This document shows positions 35,621 to 44,210 of a stretch of 64,000 nucleotides of DNA, in pieces; the first letter of the stretch is position 1, and every line of letters starts with the position of its first letter. The translations under genes and the position numbers were made by a program. The DNA is from Nitrospira sp. (GTDB taxonomy: Bacteria > Nitrospirota > Nitrospiria > Nitrospirales > Nitrospiraceae). Location: contig JALHPO010000002.1 in NCBI GenBank assembly GCA_022842445.1, positions 310,001 to 374,000 on the forward strand. Direction: 5' to 3'. The notes beneath the pieces were generated by a model, which was given only the letters and a program-made list of their open reading frames with translations, was not told the DNA's origin and ran no database searches.

Positions 35621-36057
35621 GATTCTGCCAACTTTTTGTGCAAACCAGTTAAGAGTTTTCCGGTACTATTGGCCAATTCAAAGGCTTGGTGGTCCGGTGC
35701 GGCGAAGCCAAGTATAACCGCCAGTTGCAGCTGGGTTTGAAGCTCAGCCAATGAGCCTCGCGATATCCCAATGAAATTCAAGAACTCCTTTGCGCCATTT
35801 CGGCCGGCGCCTTCGGCGATATTGCTGGGTATTGACACTGACGCGCGTCTCATTTGTTGAGAGAGTCCATACCGCTCCTCCGCTGGGAAAGTAGCAGTCA
35901 TCTGATACACTGCCTTAGCCAATTCCATCGAGAATTTCCATGCTTCTAATTGTTCGTGTGGTTTACCCATAATCGCTCATTGGTAAGTGGTGAGTAGTGA
36001 GTCGTCAGTGGTCAGTATTCTTACAACTTACTACTCACTACTTCCTACTTACCACTT
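35588..36057. repeat. IVS-like element: family A arms enclosing the second S23 gene
   Basis: The left arm (35588-35614) is GAGTGG-type words ending TGAGTAGTAAGTTG. The right part (35981-36057) is itself a hairpin: GGTAAGTGGTGAGTAGTGAG, a loop, then ACAACTTACTACTCACTACT and further words. The reverse complement of that last segment contains the same TGAGTAGTAAGTTG as the left arm, so the S23 gene is held between inverted arms. The arms reach into the rfbA start and the rfbD stop. It interrupts the rfbD-rfbA junction. Confidence 0.62.
35617..35970 (-). CDS. Four-helix-bundle protein, S23/IVS family (copy 2)
   Basis: A 117-residue relative of the protein at 24144-24518: same [21 protein letters not shown] signature and the [16 protein letters not shown] first helix. 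The two copies are clearly divergent, not a recent duplication. It sits inside the dTDP-rhamnose operon between rfbD and rfbA, which usually touch. Its stop overlaps the rfbA start. The enclosing inverted arms suggest it came in as a unit. Function unknown. Confidence 0.9.
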   Translation of the reverse strand: MGKPHEQLEAWKFSMELAKAVYQMTATFPAEERYGLSQQMRRASVSIPSNIAEGAGRNGAKEFLNFIGISRGSLAELQTQLQLAVILGFAAPDHQAFELANSTGKLLTGLHKKLAES

Positions 36058-36960
36058 CCCATCAGCCAGAATCTGTTGCAACACATGCCTCACTCCGATT
36101 GTCCAATCCGGCAATTCCAGGTTGAAAGCCCTGCGGAACTTACCGGTATCCAACCGTGAATTGGCGGGGCGTTTGGCGGCCGTCGGATACTCGGACGCGG
36201 GAATCGGACGAATCGCATCCGGCGAAAGCTTGAGCGGCTTGCCGGCTGCCATGGATTCCGACACGATGAACCGTGCATAGTCACACCAATTGGTCTCACC
36301 GCCGGCCACCAGGTGATACAACCCGAATGGAAATGTGTCTCCCCCTTCACGCTGCTTCTGGCGAACCACCTGAGCGGTGACATCCGCCAGCAAAGCCGCA
36401 GATGTCGGCGCGCCATACTGATCGGCCACGACCGTCAGATGGTCACGTTCTTCCGCCAATCGCAAGATGGTTTTGGCAAAGTTTTTCCCATGGGCTCCCA
36501 CGACCCAGCTTGTCCGGAAGATGAGATGCCGCGCCCCGCTTTGCTGGAGCGCAATTTCGCCATCCCGTTTGGTCCGTCCATAGACGGATTGCGGATTGGT
36601 CGCATCATCCTCTGTATACGGGCCGGTCTTTATCCCATCGAACACATAGTCGGTGGAGTACTGCACAACCCAGGCACCCAATTTCGCAGCTTCTTCTCCG
36701 AACACTCCCGGAGCAACTGCATTGACGGCATGCGCCAATTCGGTCTCCGCTTCGGCCTTGTCCACGGCAGTATAGGCTGCGGGATTGACGATAATGTCGG
36801 GATTGAATGACCGCACAAGGCGCCGAATGGCCTGCGCATCGGCCATATTGCACTCAGGTTGATCCACCGCAAGCAGCTCCCCGAGGGGGGCCAGCGCGCG
36901 CTGCAACTCAAACCCCACCTGACCATTCTTGCCGGTTAAGAGTATCTTCATAGTGCTCAT
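36049..36960 (-). CDS. rfbD: dTDP-4-dehydrorhamnose reductase
   Basis: A 303-residue RmlD short-chain dehydrogenase: KILLTGKNGQVGFELQ nucleotide-binding start, NPAAYTAVDKAE, QYSTDYVFDG, YGRTKRDGE catalytic YxxxK and FRTSWVVG. It makes the last step to dTDP-L-rhamnose. ATG 36960 (MSTMKILL) or ATG 36951 are the real starts; the longer open frame upstream (HSPLTTRDSP) is array sequence. The stop codon lies in the arm of the S23 element. Confidence 0.95.
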   Translation of the reverse strand: MSTMKILLTGKNGQVGFELQRALAPLGELLAVDQPECNMADAQAIRRLVRSFNPDIIVNPAAYTAVDKAEAETELAHAVNAVAPGVFGEEAAKLGAWVVQYSTDYVFDGIKTGPYTEDDATNPQSVYGRTKRDGEIALQQSGARHLIFRTSWVVGAHGKNFAKTILRLAEERDHLTVVADQYGAPTSAALLADVTAQVVRQKQREGGDTFPFGLYHLVAGGETNWCDYARFIVSESMAAGKPLKLSPDAIRPIPASEYPTAAKRPANSRLDTGKFRRAFNLELPDWTIGVRHVLQQILADGKW

Positions 36961-36984
36961 GCGAGGTAATCCATTTGGTGAATC

Positions 36985-37062
36985 GCGAGTTGTAAGTGGT
37001 GAGTGGCAAGTTGGGAGTGGGCTGTCCACTTTCTACTTACCACTCGCTACTCGCTACTTACC
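36985..37062. repeat. Intergenic hairpin array, family A, between rfbB and rfbD
   Basis: The left arm GCGAGTTGTAAGTGGTGAGT.. (36985-37020), a six-base loop, and the right arm ACTTACCACTCGCTACTCGC.. (37027-37062). About 23 of 33 positions pair by Watson-Crick, and many mismatches would be G-U in RNA. It overlaps the rfbB stop (the protein ends GK-stop within the array). Confidence 0.75.
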
Positions 37063-38127
37063 ATAGTGCCTCTCGCACCACTCACGATAGGCTCCGCTCG
37101 TCACATTGGTCACCCAGCCCTGGTTGCCAAGATACCACGTGACCGTCTTACGAATGCCAGATTCAAAGGTCTCTTGCGGCTTCCAACCCAGTTCACGCTC
37201 GATCTTGCCGGCATCAATGGCATAACGCCGATCATGGCCCGGACGATCTGTGACGAAGGTGATCAGGGAACGGTAAGTCGCAAGTGGCAAGTGGCGAGTG
37301 GTCGGTGGGGCTAGCTCATCCAGGATATCGCAGAGCGTTTGGACAACTTCGAGGTTCGTCTTTTCGCTCCAGCCGCCGACATTATAGGTTTCACCCACGA
37401 GCCCCGACTGAAGCACCAGGCGGATCGCGCTGCAATGGTCTTTGACATATAGCCAGTCACGAACCTGCCGGCCATCGCCGTAGAGCGGCAGCGGCTTGCC
37501 GGCTAGCGCATTCAGGATACACAAGGGAATGAGTTTCTCAGGGAAGTGGTACGGGCCATAATTATTCGAACAATTGGTCGTCAGAACCGGCAAGCCATAG
37601 GTATGGTGATAGGCGCGCACAAGATGATCGCTGGCCGCCTTACTCGCCGAATACGGGCTATTGGGTTCGTAGCGATTCTTTTCGCTGAAGGCCGGCGCCT
37701 GTGGCGCCAGCGAGCCATACACTTCGTCTGTGGAGACGTGCACAAACCGAAAACGCCGTTGGGCGTCGCCGTCCAGTCCGTTCCAGTAGGCACGCACGGA
37801 TTCGAGCAGATGAAAGGTGCCGACGATGTTGGTCTGAATGAATTCGCCGGGGCCGTGGATGGACCGGTCAACGTGGCTTTCCGCAGCAAAGTTGATCAGC
37901 GCGCGTGGACGATGCTCCGCCAGTAACCGGGCGACCAGCCCGGTATCACCGATATCACCGCGGATGAAAATATGTCGCACATCGCCTTCCAGACTGCTGA
38001 GATTCTCCAGATTGCCCGCATAGGTGAGCTTGTCGAGATTAACGACTGATTCAGCCTCTTGTGCCAGCCAATCGAGCACAAAGTTCGAACCGATAAACCC
38101 GGCTCCGCCGGTAACCAGAATGCTCAC
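37054..38127 (-). CDS. rfbB: dTDP-glucose 4,6-dehydratase
   Basis: A 357-residue Rml[53 protein letters not shown] and [17 protein letters not shown] 38127 is the start. Near the C-terminus, between the usual CDILDEL and [11 protein letters not shown], there is an extra stretch of about 12-16 residues ([12 protein letters not shown]) encoded by family A repeat words (37273-37309). It falls in a surface loop and the frame is kept. Confidence 0.95.
   Translation of the reverse strand: MSILVTGGAGFIGSNFVLDWLAQEAESVVNLDKLTYAGNLENLSSLEGDVRHIFIRGDIGDTGLVARLLAEHRPRALINFAAESHVDRSIHGPGEFIQTNIVGTFHLLESVRAYWNGLDGDAQRRFRFVHVSTDEVYGSLAPQAPAFSEKNRYEPNSPYSASKAASDHLVRAYHHTYGLPVLTTNCSNNYGPYHFPEKLIPLCILNALAGKPLPLYGDGRQVRDWLYVKDHCSAIRLVLQSGLVGETYNVGGWSEKTNLEVVQTLCDILDELAPPTTRHLPLATYRSLITFVTDRPGHDRRYAIDAGKIERELGWKPQETFESGIRKTVTWYLGNQGWVTNVTSGAYREWCERHYGK
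37273..37309. repeat. Family A repeat words inside rfbB
   Basis: A run GTAAGTCGCAAGTGGCAAGT plus GGCGAGTGGTCGGTGG matches the intergenic family A vocabulary but lies inside the rfbB reading frame and encodes an insert absent from the usual RmlB sequence. It is a single arm without its complement nearby. Confidence 0.65.
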
Positions 38128-38171
38128 GTTGTTACACTCTTTTACTGATTATGGTTTGTTGCGAAGTGTCG

Positions 38172-38291
38172 GAGTGACGCGCGACAAGCTTGCGGAGCGC
38201 GACTCGCATGACGAGCAAGTCCGGTCTCTGCCGGTCTTGCTTGTCCCGCCAATCTCGCCCGTCTTGCTTGAGCGCGGGAACGGCGCGCGGG
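38172..38291. repeat. Intergenic hairpin array, family D copy 2
   Basis: The left arm has GCGCGACAAGCTTGCGGAGC and GCGCGACTCGCATGACGAGC; the apex is around AAGTCCGG-TCTCTG-CCGGTCTT; the right arm has CTTGTCCCGCC, CTCGCCCGTCTTGCTTGAGC and GCGCG. It is closely similar to 2430-2527. It lies between capD and rfbB and is the last array seen going right. Confidence 0.78.
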
Positions 38292-38324
38292 AATTACAAC
38301 AGAGGCATTCATGAAGAATACTGA

Positions 38325-40220
38325 CTACGACACTCCCTGCGATACGCCGGGACGAAAGCTCGGAACCAACCGCTTGAGATCCAGTACAAGTTCATCCTCC
38401 TCGCAGGCCGGCAAGCTGACCGGCAGGCCGTCGAGCCATCGATCAAGTTCTTCAACGGGAACCGGACCACCGACGGCGCGGTTGATTTTCGGGTGCGTGG
38501 TGGATTCGACCCGCTCACTGTCTTCAAACAGTTCTTCGTACAGTTTTTCTCCAGGCCGCAGACCGGTATAGATAATCTCAATGTCTTTCCCCGGCACCAG
38601 ACCGGATAACACAATCATGTTCCGCGCAAGATCGGCTACTTTGATCTGCTCGCCCATATCGAGGACAAACACCTCCCCCCCCTGCCCCATGAGGCTGGAT
38701 TGGAGCACCAATTGAACCGCCTCCGGAATCGTCATGAAAAACCGCTTGATCTCCGGATCGGTGACCGTCACCGGCCCGCCTTTCCTGATCTGCTCGGCAA
38801 ACAGCGGCACGACACTGCCATTGCTCCCCAACACGTTTCCAAACCGTACGACGGTAAATTTCGTCACGCCCTTGTTGCTGAAACCCTGCACGACATGTTC
38901 CGCAATCCGCTTGGTGACTCCCATGACGCTTGAGGGATTAACGGCCTTGTCCGTCGAAATCAACACGAACCGGTCGACGCCCATCCTCAGCGCTGTTTCG
39001 GCGACGATACGGGTCCCCACAATGTTGTTCCGGATCGCTTCTTTTGGATTCAATTCCATGAGCGGAACATGTTTGTGTGCCGCCGCATGAAACACGATAT
39101 CGGGACCCGTTTGCCGGAAGATCTCTTCGACACGATCCGGCATCGTGACATCCCCGACAACCGGCAACACGCCGACATGTGGAAATACAGATCGTAACTC
39201 AAGCAGCAATGCGTGCAATGAATTTTCATACTGCTCAAACAAAACTAAAGACTCCGGCTTGTACTGAGCGATCTGCCTGCACAATTCGGAACCGATAGAC
39301 CCCCCTGCCCCGGTAACCAGGACGGTCTTTCCTTGGATCAACGGATGCAGTTCCTGACGATCGGTTTGAATCGGCTCGCGCTGAAGCAAATCTTCGAGAC
39401 TCATCGGCCGGACCTGCTGCAACGAGACAGGATCGCCGAGCAACCGTTTGACGCTGGGCAAAATCTTGATCGGCGCCGTGCAGCCTTCGGAAGCTGCGAG
39501 AATGGCTTGCTTCACCGCCGTCGAAGCCGACGGAATGGCCACGACAATTTCGTGGACTCCGAACCGATCTGCCGCCGCCTTAATATCAACGATCCTGCCC
39601 ACGACGGGAATTCCATGGATTTTCATCTTCCGTTTGACGGGATCGTCGTCCACGAAGGCCACCGGTTTGCTGTTATAGCCGGAGTCGGAGAGCATATCCC
39701 GCACGAGCAACTCCCCCGCATTTCCCGCTCCAACGACCAGCACACGCCTCGCACTCGGATCGGTAATCTGGAGCCATTCCCGGAACCATCGGACTGCCAA
39801 TCGAATGCCCGCCAGGTACAACCCGCTCAAGAGGCCGGTCAGAATAATGACGGATCTCGGATACTGCGTATTCCCGATGAGCAGATGAACGACCGCATAA
39901 AAGATCGCAGAACCGGCCAGAGACGCCCACAAGATCCTGGCCAGATCGTGGATCCCGACATATCTCCACAGCCCCCGCTGAATCCCGAATACCCACAAGC
40001 CCGATCCAAAGACGAGCAGGACAGCCGGAAGGTACTTCCACATGATGAGCCGATACTGCGGAGGAATATCTCCATCGAAGCGTAAGGCAAAGGCGGTAAG
40101 GTTCGCCGCCAGAATCAGACTCAACTGTGTACCGATCACGACCAACGATCGATGGTCAAGCAGCAGACTTCCGTATCGACCGGCCACAGCGTAGAAGAGT
40201 TTAGCAGTCCACTGTTTCAT
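38325..40220 (-). CDS. capD: CapD/WbpM-type UDP-GlcNAc 4,6-dehydratase, membrane-bound
   Basis: A 631-residue polysaccharide-biosynthesis protein. Four N-terminal membrane helices (about 25-150) are followed by a CoA-binding-like Rossmann domain (VLVVGAGNAGELLVRDM) and an SDR dehydratase domain (VLVTGAGGSIGSELCRQI; STDKAVNPSSVMGVTKR active-site region; EIIYTGLRPGEKLYEELF). Such enzymes make UDP-4-keto-6-deoxy-GlcNAc, the precursor of UDP-D-FucNAc or UDP-QuiNAc. The partner reductase is probably the gene at 46958. The ATG overlaps the GT9 stop (ATGA). Confidence 0.94.
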   Translation of the reverse strand: MKQWTAKLFYAVAGRYGSLLLDHRSLVVIGTQLSLILAANLTAFALRFDGDIPPQYRLIMWKYLPAVLLVFGSGLWVFGIQRGLWRYVGIHDLARILWASLAGSAIFYAVVHLLIGNTQYPRSVIILTGLLSGLYLAGIRLAVRWFREWLQITDPSARRVLVVGAGNAGELLVRDMLSDSGYNSKPVAFVDDDPVKRKMKIHGIPVVGRIVDIKAAADRFGVHEIVVAIPSASTAVKQAILAASEGCTAPIKILPSVKRLLGDPVSLQQVRPMSLEDLLQREPIQTDRQELHPLIQGKTVLVTGAGGSIGSELCRQIAQYKPESLVLFEQYENSLHALLLELRSVFPHVGVLPVVGDVTMPDRVEEIFRQTGPDIVFHAAAHKHVPLMELNPKEAIRNNIVGTRIVAETALRMGVDRFVLISTDKAVNPSSVMGVTKRIAEHVVQGFSNKGVTKFTVVRFGNVLGSNGSVVPLFAEQIRKGGPVTVTDPEIKRFFMTIPEAVQLVLQSSLMGQGGEVFVLDMGEQIKVADLARNMIVLSGLVPGKDIEIIYTGLRPGEKLYEELFEDSERVESTTHPKINRAVGGPVPVEELDRWLDGLPVSLPACEEDELVLDLKRLVPSFRPGVSQGVS

Positions 40221-41362
40221 AGGTGTCCCGATATCATGGGCAACGGTGTATGATGCCGATCAGAGTGTTCAGCCAACATCATCCGCGCAGCCTCGATGAC
40301 GCGCCCGGCCGGCAACTGCTGAAGACAGTGACTCAAACTATTGACGTGCCGATCGCATCCTTCGCCAAGACAGGGTACACAATCTCCTTCGCCTTGTAAA
40401 AGAAACACATTGCCCTGCCGCTGCGACCCATGCTTGTTCCACGGGCTGACCGCAAGAGGAAAATCCTTGGGCCATGGACCCCACTTGACCGGATTCGAAG
40501 GACCGAACAGGACAATGGTCGGCACACCGACCGCCGCTGCCATATGGCTCACCGCCGTGTCCGTTCCAACGTAGAGCGCGGCACGGCTCAAAAGATACCC
40601 CAGCGCCGGAAGCCCGACCCGGCCCGCAAGATTCACCGTTCCTTTCGGCAAACGTTGGACCACATCCTCGCAGAAGGCCCTTTCACCCGGCGCATCCCCG
40701 CCTGTTACCGCTATTGTGAGTCCTTGATCCGCCAACCACCGTCCGAGCGCCTCCCAACCGGCTACAGTCCAGGCTTTGTACACAAACTTCGGCGAGACAT
40801 GCAGCACCGCATACGCTTGTGCGCCGTCGACAGCGGAACACAGCCTCCGGACCGCGACTTCATCTTCCTGGCGCCAGCTGACGACAGGAGTTGGAAGCGG
40901 AGCAACATTCAACGATTCAAGGAGGCGGAGATTCATCGCGACCGTATGGGTGTTCAAATTGTCGAACGGCACCCACTCATCCAGCAACCGCCGCTTCCAC
41001 CACGATTTTTTGTCTGCCAGCAATGTCCCCATGCAGTACCGCCCGGCAACCCAGGCATAAAATGTCGGGCGATCACCCGATAAGACGGACAATGCAAGAT
41101 CATACTGGCTCCACAATGAGCGCAGAAGCTGCAGCTGCTCTCTGGTCGTCGGACGTTCGGCAATCGTCCAGATTCGGCGAAGATCGGGGTTGGCGGCCAC
41201 GATGCCTTGCGTTCCTTCAAACACAAGCATATCGATCACGGCGTCCGGATACGCAGTTTTGGTCGACCGCACGACCGGTGTCGCCAACAGCACGTCGCCG
41301 ATGCGCCTCGTGCATACGATCAAAACACTGTTGAGAGCCAAATCAGACCTGTCGCTTTCCAC
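40217..41362 (-). CDS. Heptosyltransferase-like glycosyltransferase, family GT9
   Basis: A 381-residue GT-B fold transferase of the ADP-heptose:LPS heptosyltransferase type: LIVCTRRIGDVLLATPVVRS at the N-terminus and ALYVGTDTAVSHMAAAVGVPTIVLFGPSNP in the C-terminal nucleotide-sugar domain. It also has a CVPCLGEGCDRH cysteine motif near the C-terminus, as in many GT9 enzymes. It adds heptose or another sugar to an LPS-type acceptor in the cytoplasm. GTG 41362 directly follows the upstream gene's TAG. Confidence 0.9.
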   Translation of the reverse strand: MESDRSDLALNSVLIVCTRRIGDVLLATPVVRSTKTAYPDAVIDMLVFEGTQGIVAANPDLRRIWTIAERPTTREQLQLLRSLWSQYDLALSVLSGDRPTFYAWVAGRYCMGTLLADKKSWWKRRLLDEWVPFDNLNTHTVAMNLRLLESLNVAPLPTPVVSWRQEDEVAVRRLCSAVDGAQAYAVLHVSPKFVYKAWTVAGWEALGRWLADQGLTIAVTGGDAPGERAFCEDVVQRLPKGTVNLAGRVGLPALGYLLSRAALYVGTDTAVSHMAAAVGVPTIVLFGPSNPVKWGPWPKDFPLAVSPWNKHGSQRQGNVFLLQGEGDCVPCLGEGCDRHVNSLSHCLQQLPAGRVIEAARMMLAEHSDRHHTPLPMISGHL

Positions 41363-42178
41363 CTAACGGATAACATATTGGTCGAGGCCCACCATCGCTC
41401 GAATCGCTCGCGTTTGCAGGACTTTGGCAAAGCGTTCCTGGTTTTTGTGATACGAACTGCGATCACTCTCCCTGTGCCACAGATGGAAAACGGGGGCTGC
41501 AAACCTTGCACTCTTGTGGTTGATTCCCGCATGAAAGAGACGGACCACCAGGTCCGAATCATCGAGCCCCCATCCTTCATAGGATTCGTCGAGCCCGTTA
41601 ATTCTGAGAAGGTCTTCCCTCCACAAGGACAAGTTACACGTCTTCAACCCTCGCCAACGATAGGGAGACCATTTGCGGAAGGCGCCATCCGGCAACACAA
41701 CCAGCGGGAGCAGCTTGTCGATATCTTGACGTGCTCTGGCGACACACCACTCCGCCCATCCCCACGAGCTTAATGACGAACGGTTGCGCAAAATCTCCTC
41801 GCTCAATCGTTGACTCAGCAATATCCTATTGGCTGCCAAGAAATAGCCTTGCTCCGCCAACTGCTTGTGAGCAGATACAAATCGACGGGAGGGAATGCAG
41901 TCTCCATCGGTAAAGATAATGTAGTCCGCTTGGGTCGCTGCCACAGCCCGATTACGCACGGCAGCCAGGCGAAAACCCTTGTCCTCTTGCCAAACATGGG
42001 TCATCGAAAACGGCATCTGCCCCCGCAGTCGATCCAAGAGTATTCGTGTGTCTTCGGTAGAACCATCGTCGGCCACGATCACTTCAAACTCCTGATCATC
42101 TTGCATGCTGTATCCTCGCAAGACAACTTCAAGCGCATCAGGACGATTATACGTCGGAACAATGACGACCGTTTTCAT
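41363..42178 (-). CDS. Glycosyltransferase family 2 with C-terminal galactosyltransferase-like region
   Basis: A 271-residue GT-A enzyme: VVIVPTYNRPDALEVVL, VADDGSTEDT, IIFTDGDCIPS (DxD site) and GLDESYEGWGLDDSDLVVRL, the latter typical of the chondroitin-polymerase-like GT2 subgroup. It probably adds a hexose or N-acetylhexosamine to the glycan. ATG 42178 overlaps the preceding stop as ATGA and follows GAGGAG; the longer open frame is not needed. Donor and linkage are not readable. Confidence 0.9.
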   Translation of the reverse strand: MKTVVIVPTYNRPDALEVVLRGYSMQDDQEFEVIVADDGSTEDTRILLDRLRGQMPFSMTHVWQEDKGFRLAAVRNRAVAATQADYIIFTDGDCIPSRRFVSAHKQLAEQGYFLAANRILLSQRLSEEILRNRSSLSSWGWAEWCVARARQDIDKLLPLVVLPDGAFRKWSPYRWRGLKTCNLSLWREDLLRINGLDESYEGWGLDDSDLVVRLFHAGINHKSARFAAPVFHLWHRESDRSSYHKNQERFAKVLQTRAIRAMVGLDQYVIR

Positions 42179-42978
42179 CTCTCCTCGATCCCTGTTGGTC
42201 TTTTCAGTGTCGGTTGCTTCGGAATCGGCCACTGTTCCTGCTGTTCAAATCGCTTCGCATAGCGGTAAAACGTGCCTTCAAAGTTACCAACGGCAATAAC
42301 AAATCCGGCCCAGCCGTCGAGGAAGCCACGCTTGGCCACATAGTGTTTGAGAAATGACCAGATTCCGTGCCAAAGGGCCGTACCCATCGAGACCCGCTTA
42401 TCGGTCAACTTCAAAGCCCCGAGCGTCGAGTACCGATTGGCCTTTTTCACGACTTCTTCGAAATCCCTGAACGGGATCTGCCATATCGCATGCTCCAGCC
42501 GGCCGACCGGTTTGGGAGTCAGCAGTTCGTACCCTTCATGAACCGGCAGCTCCATGTATCTCATCGCGCTCTTGCGAAATAATTGCGGCTGTCTGAAATT
42601 CGGGTACCAGCCTGAATGCCGAACCCAACGCCCCATGAAATAGTTTCGCCTCGGTACGAGATAGGCATCATGCGCAGGATTCCCTGCCAGGATCGCCAGC
42701 ACTTCATCCCGCACCTCCGGCGTGCACTGCTCATCCGTATCGATACTCAGCACCCACTCGTGCGTACAGGCTTCGACTGCGCGATTTCGCAGATGGCCGA
42801 ACCCTTCAAACGGAATCTGCACCACTCTGGCTCCCAGCTCCCGCGCAATCCGATCGGTGCCGTCCGTGCTGGCCGAATCCGCCACCACGATTTCATCCGC
42901 CCACAGCACACTGTTGACCGCATCAGCAATCTTATTGGCCTCGTTGTACGCGATGATGTAAGCGGACAGTTTCAGCAT
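42175..42978 (-). CDS. WaaE/KdtX-like family 2 glycosyltransferase
   Basis: A 267-residue GT2: LSAYIIAYNEANKIADAVNSV, VVADSASTDGT, VLSIDTDEQCTPE (DxD), then YFMGRWVRHSGWYPNFRQPQLFRKS, the signature of the WaaE/KdtX LPS-core beta-glucosyltransferase group. It probably acts on the lipid A core. Its ATG lies inside the 3' end of the ligase gene, a seven-base overlap, and its stop overlaps the next gene. Confidence 0.92.
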   Translation of the reverse strand: MLKLSAYIIAYNEANKIADAVNSVLWADEIVVADSASTDGTDRIARELGARVVQIPFEGFGHLRNRAVEACTHEWVLSIDTDEQCTPEVRDEVLAILAGNPAHDAYLVPRRNYFMGRWVRHSGWYPNFRQPQLFRKSAMRYMELPVHEGYELLTPKPVGRLEHAIWQIPFRDFEEVVKKANRYSTLGALKLTDKRVSMGTALWHGIWSFLKHYVAKRGFLDGWAGFVIAVGNFEGTFYRYAKRFEQQEQWPIPKQPTLKRPTGIEER

Positions 42979-44210
42979 AGGTCCCTGCCCGCCCCAAAGC
43001 TATCCGAAGCAAATGCGGCGCTGATGACCCAGGCGAAGAAGAGTCCCTCGGCATGGTCGAGAAAGAATGAGTTGAAGGCGCAGCCGATGGCCATCAGCAG
43101 CACGGCGCCCTGTCCCAGCTCTGCATAGAGATTGCCGCCGGCCTGCCTGAACCTCCACCACAGCGTCCCAAACATCGCAAGCAATGCCAACAGGCCCGCC
43201 ATCCCTAACTCCGCGCTGGTCAAGAGGTATTGGTTATGGGGATGAGCAGGCTTCACGGCCGCAGGGTCCGTCACCATCCCGGCATAGGCCCGTGGAAAGC
43301 TGCCGGTGCCCACTCCGATAAGCGGATGAGCGGCGATCAGATTTATGGTATTCTGATACCACTCAAGTCGAACCCCGACGGACGAGCTCTCCGGCGCCAC
43401 CGATTCAACTTGCGCTCGTTCCATTTCCTCCACGGTCTTTGCCACACGTTGATAGAACACCGGCGACAAGGCATACGACAAGGCGACGAGTGAAAGAACT
43501 CCCGCCATACCAAGAACCAGGCCGCGCAACCCAAACCGGCGTTCACACCATAGGATGATCAAGGCACCCAATACGATCTGTCCGGTTCGTCCCTGCACAA
43601 ACATGAACACATCGATCACGGCGAGCATCGTAAGTGCGCCCAACCCATACCGCCGCCATGAAATGCGCTCTCTTACCGCGAGCTCTGCAAAGAGAAACGC
43701 GGCGAAGGCCATGAATACATTGTGTGTAATTTGATGTTTGAATACAGTCGCATTCGCTGTATTACCGTGGAACCACGAGCTGTGCGGAACCCATCCGGCG
43801 GCCAAACCCAGTGAAACCACGAGCGTCACGGCCATGCCGCAGCCGAACCCCCACAGTCCGCGTTCACGCACAGCCGGTTCGGCAAACAGCGGAACAAACA
43901 CAAGTGGAAGCAGAAAATCATCGTACTTCCAGAGGTACTTCGCCCGCTCACCGAACGAGGCGAGGCCATGTGTCATGCCGATCGCGAGCAAGAGAAACAA
44001 CCCCGGCAGCAGCAGCACATATCTGTCTCGACGGACAATCCCGGGGATCTCTGCGAATCGGCCGCTGACGATCCAAGCAACAACGGCCACGACCAGCAAC
44101 ACACCGTCGAGGCTGGTCGAGATCGGCAGACTGAACCCAAGCCCCGCGACCGCCCAGCCGGCGACCGACGCAGCATGCACCTGAATCGCCCGGCCAGTTA
44201 CCACAATCAC
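42972..44210 (-). CDS. O-antigen ligase/polymerase family membrane protein
   Basis: About 412 residues with ten or more membrane helices. The large periplasmic loop region (about 270-330) contains VRLEWYQNTINLIAAHPLIGVGTGSF and KPAHPHNQYLLTSAELG, the Wzy_C pattern shared by WaaL ligases and Wzy polymerases. I cannot tell ligase from polymerase. GTG 44210 overlaps the methyltransferase stop as GTGA; the open frame upstream of that lies inside the other gene. Neighbours are LPS-core-type transferases, which favours ligase. Confidence 0.88.
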   Translation of the reverse strand: MIVVTGRAIQVHAASVAGWAVAGLGFSLPISTSLDGVLLVVAVVAWIVSGRFAEIPGIVRRDRYVLLLPGLFLLLAIGMTHGLASFGERAKYLWKYDDFLLPLVFVPLFAEPAVRERGLWGFGCGMAVTLVVSLGLAAGWVPHSSWFHGNTANATVFKHQITHNVFMAFAAFLFAELAVRERISWRRYGLGALTMLAVIDVFMFVQGRTGQIVLGALIILWCERRFGLRGLVLGMAGVLSLVALSYALSPVFYQRVAKTVEEMERAQVESVAPESSSVGVRLEWYQNTINLIAAHPLIGVGTGSFPRAYAGMVTDPAAVKPAHPHNQYLLTSAELGMAGLLALLAMFGTLWWRFRQAGGNLYAELGQGAVLLMAIGCAFNSFFLDHAEGLFFAWVISAAFASDSFGAGRDLC

